Positions 6,606-11,924 of a stretch of 11,924 bases of DNA are shown here, piece by piece. Below the pieces are notes generated by a model that did no database searches, was not told the origin of the DNA, and was given only the letters and a program-made list of their open reading frames with translations. Both the position numbers and the translations under genes were made by a program. Origin of the DNA: DATDRM01 sp035291705 (lineage in GTDB: Bacteria > Chloroflexota > Anaerolineae > Anaerolineales > UBA4823); assembly GCA_035291705.1 (NCBI GenBank), contig DATDRM010000260.1, positions 1 through 11,924 on the forward strand, written 5' to 3'. Position 1 is the stretch's first letter. Each line of letters starts with the position of its first letter.

Positions 6606-7991
6606 ATGAAAAGCAAGCTCATCGGAAAGAAGGGAATCTCAATATTCAGAGCGCTAGTAATCTCTGCAATATTGATCGCCGTGGTTCTTGGAACCACGAT
6701 GTGTGCTCCAGCACAACCCACCGAACCGCCCCCAGCCCAACCTACACAACCACCTGCGGCCCCACCAACAGAAGAACCCGTAGTGCAACCGACCGAACCG
6801 CCCACTGCCCAGCCAACGGAACTTCCTCCTGCGCCGGCAACAGAAGAACCCGCACAGGAGGTAACCCTGGCGATCTTGCATTTCAGTGTCATCGAAGGCA
6901 CAACCTGGTCCGGAGCCCAAGATCGGGCCGCGAAGCGCATCGTTGAAAAATATCCAAACGTAAAATATATCTACAGAGAGGATCTCGGACCTGATCTCGT
7001 CGTCCCGTATGCGGAAGAGATGATCGCCGAGGGGGCGAACATCGTCGTTGGAAACGCGGAACATGTCGGGATGCCATTGCTGGAGATCACCGATAAGTAC
7101 CCGGATGTTAATTTTATGGCTGTCATTGCCAGCGATCCAACCACAAAGGCGAACTTCATCCGCTACTTCCCCAGGCAATACCAGGTGTTATACCTGGAAG
7201 GCCTCATCGCCGGGGCGTTGACCGAGACGGGCAATATCGGGATTGTATCGGCATTCCCCAATGTCCAGGTCATCCGGCGCACGGCCGGCTTTTACCTGGG
7301 GGTGCAGGACGCCGCCAAGTTGCTTAACAAAGAGATCAACGTGTATGTGAAGTACGTCGGCGGCTGGTTTATGCCCCCCGAAGAGCGCGATATCGCCAGC
7401 ACCCTGGTTGACCAGTATCAGGTTGATGTCATAACCCAGCAAACCGATTCCGGGTCCCCCCTGGATGTCGCCACAGAGAAAGGCATCTGGTACGTGGGCA
7501 AGGATATGGATATCGTCGGGGAGTACGGCTGGTCGACCACGGATACCGTGGCCGTGTCTTTCGATACTCGCTGGGAGGTCCTCTTCGAGGAGGTATTGAA
7601 TAGCACGATGGCCGGCGTTCCGGAACCAGAACCAATATTGTTCTGGGGCATGGACCACACAATGGAACTGGCAGATGGCACAGTTGAAGCAGCCGTTGAC
7701 ATCATGAACGACGGCAAGGTCGGCGTGGAAGCCATCAGTCCGAAAGCGCTGCCTTTGATTCCGCAAGAGATCGTGGATCTCGTCGCGCAAAGACGAGAGC
7801 AAATGATGGCCGGCGAGTGGGATCCGTTCACCGAGCACGAATTTGTCAGCAACGGGACCGGACTGGAGCTGGAGGGTCTGCCCATTCCTGCCGCGGGGAC
7901 GGTAGTCAAGCCCGCGGGTGAAACACCGACAGACGTGTGGCTGCTCTCACAATTCAACTTCGACCTGCAAGGCATGCAGATCCTGGACTGA
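6606..7991 (+). CDS. BMP-family ABC transporter substrate-binding lipoprotein
   Basis: This 461-residue protein belongs to the basic membrane protein (BMP/PnrA-like) family, whose studied members bind nucleosides, purines or related compounds outside the cytoplasmic membrane. The N-terminus has basic residues (K2-K9), a hydrophobic stretch (about 11-29) and Cys33, a probable lipid-attachment site, although the residue before it is Met, which is unusual for a lipobox. Residues 34-85 form a low-complexity stalk of Q-P-T-E-P-P-type repeats. The two-lobed binding domain spans about 86-461. Landmarks are a long first-lobe segment near 115-160 with AEEMIAEGANIVVG, a hinge region near GNIGIVSAFP, and CDS-typical Q-T-D-S-G near 280. 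AGGAGG (6594-6599) lies 6 bases before the ATG. It is the first gene of the transporter operon, followed by a large hairpin. The ligand is not determinable from the sequence. Confidence 0.92.
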   Translation: MKSKLIGKKGISIFRALVISAILIAVVLGTTMCAPAQPTEPPPAQPTQPPAAPPTEEPVVQPTEPPTAQPTELPPAPATEEPAQEVTLAILHFSVIEGTTWSGAQDRAAKRIVEKYPNVKYIYREDLGPDLVVPYAEEMIAEGANIVVGNAEHVGMPLLEITDKYPDVNFMAVIASDPTTKANFIRYFPRQYQVLYLEGLIAGALTETGNIGIVSAFPNVQVIRRTAGFYLGVQDAAKLLNKEINVYVKYVGGWFMPPEERDIASTLVDQYQVDVITQQTDSGSPLDVATEKGIWYVGKDMDIVGEYGWSTTDTVAVSFDTRWEVLFEEVLNSTMAGVPEPEPILFWGMDHTMELADGTVEAAVDIMNDGKVGVEAISPKALPLIPQEIVDLVAQRREQMMAGEWDPFTEHEFVSNGTGLELEGLPIPAAGTVVKPAGETPTDVWLLSQFNFDLQGMQILD

Positions 7992-8052
7992 TACAGGTTC
8001 CTGCATTGATCCTCTATTGGGTCGATGCGTAACATTCTCACCTAACCAAGAA

Positions 8053-8103
8053 GCATGAGGCTCCCTTTCGCGAGGAGATTCTCCCCAAAAGGGAGCCTTA
8101 TGC
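8053..8103 (+). promoter_or_regulatory. Intercistronic 16-bp stem-loop after the binding-protein gene
   Basis: GCATGAGGCTCCCTTT (8053-8068) pairs with AAAGGGAGCCTTATGC (8088-8103) in 16 continuous pairs with one G-U. The 19-base loop has its own GGAG-ATT-CTCC mini-stem (8074-8084). No T-run follows on either strand, so it is not a classical intrinsic terminator. Stems placed like this between a binding-protein gene and its ATPase/permease genes commonly stabilise the upstream mRNA or cause partial termination; that function is inferred. Confidence 0.65.
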
Positions 8104-8140
8104 CAGGCGGAGGTTGGGAATTATTTGGGTTTATTTATGG

Positions 8141-8168
8141 TTGAAATACTGACCCTGGCTTGAATAAT
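8141..8168 (+). promoter_or_regulatory. Possible weak promoter before the ATPase gene
   Basis: TTGAAA at 8141-8146 (one mismatch from the -35 consensus) is followed after 16 bases by AATAAT at 8163-8168 (one mismatch from the -10 consensus). Transcription would begin near 8175, downstream of the TTG at 8160, and would require the alternative TTG start at 8217. The region is AT-rich, so a chance match is possible. Confidence 0.3.
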
Positions 8169-9764
8169 GGCCCAATTTCCATTCAGATAATCTCCATAAG
8201 AGAGGCAAGCCCTAAATTGCTCATTAAAGATATCAAACGCGGCGAAACGGTTTTAGAGGCAAGAGGGATTACCAAGCGCTTCCCCGGGGTTCTCGCCAAT
8301 GACCAGATCGATTTCGAGATTAAAGTGGGTGAAATTCACGCCATCCTTGGGGAGAATGGCGCCGGGAAAACCACCTTGATGAAAATCCTCTTCGGGCAAT
8401 ACCAACCGGATGAGGGTGAGATATTGATCGCCGGTAAGCCAGTCAAGTTCCGATCGCCTTTGGACGCCATCGATCAGGGGATAGGGATGGTTCATCAAAA
8501 CCGTAAACTGGTATCCGCGCATACCGTCATCGAAAATATCATCCTGGGACACCCCCATGCCGGGAAGATCCTGAACCTGAAGAAGGCGGAAGCGGAAATC
8601 GACGAACTCTGCGGAAAATATGGATTTAAGGTCGATCTGAATGCCAAGGTCTGGCAGCTTTCGGAAGGGGAAAAACAGGTGGTGGAAATCCTGAAAGCCC
8701 TTTATCGCGGGGCTGAAGTGCTCATCCTGGACGAGCCGACTTCGGCATTGGCGCCTGTCGAAACGGAGAAACTCATCGCCTCGGTCGAAGCCATGGCGAA
8801 AAATGACCTCGCCATCGTCCCGTTCATCACCCATAAACTGCCCATCGTGCTGGCGATCAGCCACCGGGTGACGGTCCTGAGGCGAGGCAAAGTCGTCAGC
8901 TGTACAAAAACAGAGCATGCCACCGAGCGGAGCCTGGCAATGGAAATGGTGGGAAGAGAGGTCATCTTCAGGATTGAAAGGACGAAGGTCGAGAGGGGGA
9001 AGACCATCCTCCAGGTAGAAAATCTTTCTGCCTTCAGTGATAAAGGTTTCCTGGCTTTGAAAGATGTATCTTTTTCGATCCGTGAAGGCGAGATCTTCGG
9101 CATTGCTGGAATCTCAGGCAACGGGCAACAGGAGTTGGTTGAAAATCTGGCTGGGCTACGTCAGGCCCAGAGCGGTAAGGTGTTTCTGGATGGCAAAGAA
9201 ATCACCCATGCTTCCAGCTTAGAGCGATGGCGATTGGGGATGGGATACATCCCCTCCGATCGCAATGAAGTGGGTTCAATCGCTGAATTCTCACTTGTGG
9301 AAAATACCTGCATGAACTATTACTTCGATGATGACTTTTACCAACGTGGGACTTTAGATTACAAGAAGCTAAAAGAGCTGACGGAAGAAATCATCTCCGA
9401 GTACAACGTGATGACTCCCAGCGCGGATATTAAGGCCAAAAGTCTCTCCGGAGGAAATCTCCAAAAGCTCATCCTGGCGCGTGTGCTCTCGCGCAATCCT
9501 CGGCTGGTGATCGCAGATTTACCCACCCAGGGACTCGACGTGGGCGCGACAGAGTTCGTTCGCAACAAGCTGATCGAGGCGAAGAAGAATAAAGCCGGCG
9601 TTCTGCTCATTTCAGAGGATCTTGATGAGGTTTTGGAGTTGAGCGATTGGGTGGCGCCCATTTATGAAGGAAAGATCATGGCTATCCTCCCCGGCGAGGC
9701 AGCTAAGAGGGAAGTCGTGGGTGGGATGATGGCTGGCATCGATCTGGAGGGGGAAAAGAAATGA
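8160..9764 (+). CDS. ABC transporter ATPase with two nucleotide-binding domains (BMP/nucleoside-type importer)
   Basis: This protein, up to 534 residues, energises the importer and resembles the YufO/NupO and RbsA group. Domain 1 has Walker A GENGAGKT at 64-71, a Q-loop at H112-Q113, signature LSEGE at 167-171, Walker B LILDEP with D191 and E192, and FITHKL as switch. Domain 2 is degenerate, as is usual in this group: its P-loop is GISGNGQQ (around 320-324) without the Lys-Thr, its signature LSGGN (429-433) is intact, and its Walker B is ADLPTQGLDVGA with Leu454 where the catalytic Glu would be. The start is uncertain. No ATG exists before the conserved region; TTG at 8160 is the first possible start and has no ribosome site. 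TTG at 8217 follows AGAGAGG (8199-8205) by 11 bases and gives a more usual N-terminus. The stop overlaps permease 1 (ATGA, 9761-9764). Confidence 0.93.
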   Translation: MNNGPISIQIISIREASPKLLIKDIKRGETVLEARGITKRFPGVLANDQIDFEIKVGEIHAILGENGAGKTTLMKILFGQYQPDEGEILIAGKPVKFRSPLDAIDQGIGMVHQNRKLVSAHTVIENIILGHPHAGKILNLKKAEAEIDELCGKYGFKVDLNAKVWQLSEGEKQVVEILKALYRGAEVLILDEPTSALAPVETEKLIASVEAMAKNDLAIVPFITHKLPIVLAISHRVTVLRRGKVVSCTKTEHATERSLAMEMVGREVIFRIERTKVERGKTILQVENLSAFSDKGFLALKDVSFSIREGEIFGIAGISGNGQQELVENLAGLRQAQSGKVFLDGKEITHASSLERWRLGMGYIPSDRNEVGSIAEFSLVENTCMNYYFDDDFYQRGTLDYKKLKELTEEIISEYNVMTPSADIKAKSLSGGNLQKLILARVLSRNPRLVIADLPTQGLDVGATEFVRNKLIEAKKNKAGVLLISEDLDEVLELSDWVAPIYEGKIMAILPGEAAKREVVGGMMAGIDLEGEKK

Positions 9765-10891
9765 GAATCGGCAGCCACGCGTTAAAGCTCGAAAAGAGGT
9801 TTACCTTAACTGGTTGGCAGGCAGTGATGAGTTCGATCCTGGCAATTTTTATCGCCCTGGCGCTTTTCAGCATCATCTTCCTTATTGCCGGGATTAACCC
9901 CCTATTCGCTTATCAAGAAATCTTCTCTTACGCTTTCGCAAATCCGTTTGGGTCGCCGCTGACTATTAACCGCTTCATCTTCCTGTTGCTCTGCACCTAT
10001 GCATTCATCATCCCATATCGAGCCGGGTTGTGGAATATTGGGATGACCGGGCAGCTTTACGCCGGGGCGATGGGTGTTTTCGCAATTGTCGTCGCCTTTG
10101 GTGGGAGGGAGTTTAACGCCACTCTTTCCCCTGGATTGCTTATCCCATTGATGTTAATCTCTTCGCTTATAGCCGGCGCACTGCTTGGTTCGATTGCCGG
10201 CTACATGAAGGGGAGATTCAACGTCAATGAAATTGTGGTGACGATGATGTTAAACTTTATCACCTTCTGGCTGGTATCCTTCCTGATCAAAGAGGGGGGT
10301 CCTTTCATGAGGTCTGGAGGAGAGGGCGATGGCTTTGAACTACCCTCTTCTATATTCGCGCCCATGATCATTGGCGTTCCCTTCACGATCTTCATCGCCT
10401 TGGGTTTAGCATTATTGCTGTACTATATGTTCGCTAAGACTAGAATTGGATACCAAATCAGGGCCTACGGCCTGAAACCGGCGGCGGCTAGATATGCCGG
10501 CATCAGTACAGTCATGATCCCGCTCCTCGTGTTTATGATGGGGGGCGCTCTGGCGGGCCTGGCTGGTTACCATTATTTCGCGGCAGTTCCCGGCCTCTAT
10601 AAAATTCCGGTGAACTACGGCTATTTCGGCGACCTGGCTTTTTATGGGATCATCTGCGGGTTGATTTCCCTGGGAAATCCGTTGATGGCCATCCCGGTGA
10701 CGCTGCTCTTCGGAGGCCTGTCGGTAGGAGGCAGATTCGTCCAGGGAAAACTCCATATGAGCTATGGCGTGGATTATGCCCTGCTGGGAGTATTGATGAT
10801 CACGCTCGTCGCTTTCCAATTCTTCTACCGGTATAAAATCCTTTGGGTAAAGACCAAGAAGGAGAGCCTGGATGTGGGAATTCCTGGTTAG
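9761..10891 (+). CDS. ABC transporter permease 1 (BMP/nucleoside-type, BPD_transp_2 family)
   Basis: This 376-residue, strongly hydrophobic protein is the longer of the two permeases (YufP/NupP-like). A short cytoplasmic N-terminus is followed by a first membrane segment at about 23-46. Then comes the family motif AGLWNIGMTGQL at 88-99, in which Thr96 stands where most relatives have Glu (N-I-G-x-E-G-Q). Several further membrane segments follow, and a cytoplasmic-type EAA-like loop lies near IGYQIRAYGLKPAAARYAGI. The length and the unpaired polar insert (about 185-200, GGPFMRSGGEGDGFELP) are usual for this permease type. It overlaps the ATPase gene by 4 bases and the second permease gene by 20 bases, which points to co-translation and equal stoichiometry. 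GGAGGGGG (9746-9753) lies before the ATG. Confidence 0.92.
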   Translation: MRIGSHALKLEKRFTLTGWQAVMSSILAIFIALALFSIIFLIAGINPLFAYQEIFSYAFANPFGSPLTINRFIFLLLCTYAFIIPYRAGLWNIGMTGQLYAGAMGVFAIVVAFGGREFNATLSPGLLIPLMLISSLIAGALLGSIAGYMKGRFNVNEIVVTMMLNFITFWLVSFLIKEGGPFMRSGGEGDGFELPSSIFAPMIIGVPFTIFIALGLALLLYYMFAKTRIGYQIRAYGLKPAAARYAGISTVMIPLLVFMMGGALAGLAGYHYFAAVPGLYKIPVNYGYFGDLAFYGIICGLISLGNPLMAIPVTLLFGGLSVGGRFVQGKLHMSYGVDYALLGVLMITLVAFQFFYRYKILWVKTKKESLDVGIPG

Positions 10892-11747
10892 GAGTCTCGA
10901 CGCTTCGACGATCTTCACCATCGCTGCCCTCGGTGAGCTGATCGGGCAACGGTCAGGCGTTCTAAACGTAGGGGTCGAGGGGGTGATGCTGTTTGGCGCC
11001 ACCCTGGGTTTCATCGTTGCTCAAACCACCGGGAGCTATTTGCTCGGTTTCCTGGTGGGAATTGCTATCGGAGGGCTGCTTGGCCTGCTACATGCTTTCT
11101 TTTCTATTACGCTGGGGGTCGACCAGGTCGTGAGCGGGATGGGGATCTGGATCCTTGGTTTTGGCTTGACGGCCTATATCGGCAGCCCCTATACCGGGCC
11201 TTTAGGGATGGAGCGGATCCCCTCCAGCTTAGGTTTTTCCCCATTCTTTATTCCCGGAATCGTGCTGGTCGTGATTACCTGGTTTTTGCTCTCCAAGACC
11301 AGCCTGGGGCTGCGCATCAGGTCGGTGGGAGAAAATCCCTCGGTGGCCGAGGTCTCGGGAATTAACGTCGCCAATACTCGCTACCTGTGTGTTGTTGTCA
11401 GTGGGATGCTCATGGGATTTGCGGGTGCGATTTACTCCCTGGATTACAACCCGGTCTGGAACTATAACTTCACCTCGGGCTGGGGTTTCATCGCCCTGGC
11501 GCTCGTCTTTTTCTCGATGTGGAATCCTTTAACCCTGCTGGCAGGTTCCGTGCTTTTTGGAATCTTGTGGCAGTTCTCGCTCAATCCCCAGCTGGTGTTG
11601 CCTGGCGTTTTGTCCAGGTACATCTGGCGGACGCTTCCCTTTGCTATCACCCTGGGCGCCTTACTGCTCATGTCAACCAGGTGGTTCAGGGCCCGGTGGG
11701 GGGCAGCCAAGCCTGAAGCGCTCGGACTCCCTTACGAAAAAGAATGA
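10872..11747 (+). CDS. ABC transporter permease 2 (BMP/nucleoside-type, BPD_transp_2 family)
   Basis: This 291-residue membrane protein is the shorter permease (YufQ/NupQ-like) and would pair with permease 1 to form the channel. The family motif GVLNVGVEG is at 29-37, with the Glu (E36) that permease 1 lacks. Hydrophobic segments start at about 40, 65, 90, 125 and onwards, and the conserved loop LGLRIRSVGENPSVAEVSGIN (about 145-165) is the predicted contact with the ATPase. AAGGAG at 10859-10864 lies 7 bases before the ATG, and the start lies within the last codons of permease 1. The gene ends the transporter operon. The stop at 11745-11747 is followed by 58 bases before the convergent gene end on the minus strand. 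Confidence 0.92.
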   Translation: MWEFLVRSLDASTIFTIAALGELIGQRSGVLNVGVEGVMLFGATLGFIVAQTTGSYLLGFLVGIAIGGLLGLLHAFFSITLGVDQVVSGMGIWILGFGLTAYIGSPYTGPLGMERIPSSLGFSPFFIPGIVLVVITWFLLSKTSLGLRIRSVGENPSVAEVSGINVANTRYLCVVVSGMLMGFAGAIYSLDYNPVWNYNFTSGWGFIALALVFFSMWNPLTLLAGSVLFGILWQFSLNPQLVLPGVLSRYIWRTLPFAITLGALLLMSTRWFRARWGAAKPEALGLPYEKE

Positions 11748-11805
11748 AGTGCTAACCCTATTGTATATAACAGGCAGGGTGGGCGGCTGGCAGAGTTAGC
11801 CACCA

Positions 11806-11924
11806 TCATGGATTCCCGCCAGCTTGCTGGCGCGCCAGCGTGCTGGCGATCAGGATGCCGTTCGCCCAGTAGAAGCCGGTCTCCCCGGCAGGCAGCAGGT
11901 CGTAGGTGGCGTGGCCTGCGTACG
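11806..11924 (-). CDS. Unidentified protein, C-terminal end only (partial, runs off the window)
   Basis: The minus strand is open from the window edge to a TGA at 11806-11808 and encodes 38 visible residues that begin YAGHATYDLLPAGETGFY and end QQAGGNP. Of the first 32 codons, 30 end in G or C, a strong coding-type bias and more extreme than in the neighbouring permease. The alternative minus-strand frames have no such bias. The family is not recognised. The last 11 or so residues are encoded by a tandem palindrome and may be a non-essential extension. The gene converges on the transporter operon. Confidence 0.55.
   Translation of the reverse strand, partial: YAGHATYDLLPAGETGFYWANGILIASTLARQQAGGNP
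11817..11848. repeat. Two adjacent 16-bp palindromes
   Basis: CGCCAGCTTGCTGGCG (11817-11832) is directly followed by CGCCAGCGTGCTGGCG (11833-11848), one base different. Each can form a 7-bp stem around a 2-base centre, and the whole 32 bases can also fold on itself as one longer stem. It sits between convergent genes and overlaps the last codons of the minus-strand gene. It could be a REP-like element or part of a bidirectional termination region. Confidence 0.7.

Noticed and set aside
7188..7838. Minus-strand open frame (216 codons) opposite the binding protein
   Set aside because: It is antisense to a well-supported BMP-family gene and has no domain-like features.
11751..11800. Terminator formed by GCTAAC and GTTAGC after permease 2
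   Set aside because: The stem is only 6 bp (8 with a mismatch) around a loop of more than 30 bases and has no T-run.
1..11924. CRISPR array, tRNA, rRNA, insertion sequence or transposase
   Set aside because: No regularly spaced repeats, no tRNA or rRNA signature, no transposase-like protein and no terminal inverted repeats were seen.

Overview
The window looks like a chromosomal segment of a moderately GC-rich bacterium. The best guess is a member of the Chloroflexota (Anaerolineae-like). The main clue is the substrate-binding lipoprotein, whose signal sequence is followed by a long Pro/Thr/Glu/Gln stalk, a style common in that phylum. This assignment is an inference; no rRNA or other marker gene is present.

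Left block (1-6370, + strand) is a tightly packed catabolic gene set: the 3' part of a cyclase-family metal hydrolase, an NmrA-like NAD(P)-binding protein, the three subunits of a molybdenum hydroxylase in the order FAD subunit, 2Fe-2S subunit, Mo subunit (the coxMSL order), and a CoxG-like SRPBCC protein with a C-terminal membrane anchor. Two junctions are 4-base ATGA overlaps, and the longest gap is 72 bases. The Mo subunit has the R-G-A-G-R loop of general hydroxylases and lacks the Cys-containing loop of true aerobic CO dehydrogenase.

Middle (6371-6605) is a non-coding region with a near-consensus sigma-70 promoter (TTGACA, 17 bases, TACAAT) and a roughly 100-nt leader carrying a strong hairpin. 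It drives the right block (6606-11747, + strand): a BMP-family (nucleoside-type) ABC importer made of a lipoprotein binding protein, a double ATPase and two permeases. A 16-bp stem without a U-tract separates the binding-protein gene from the ATPase gene, where a second weak promoter and a TTG start are possible.

Right edge (11748-11924) holds a convergent gene end on the minus strand. Two adjacent 16-bp palindromes lie inside its last codons.

Read together, the window suggests an uptake and degradation module. A small nucleoside-like or N-heterocyclic compound would be imported by the BMP transporter and hydroxylated by the Mo enzyme, with electrons perhaps delivered at the membrane through CoxG. 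The product would then be opened hydrolytically by the cyclase-family enzyme. The substrate cannot be read from the sequence. The most unusual point is that the cyclase-family gene appears to be the second half of a fused tandem duplication.
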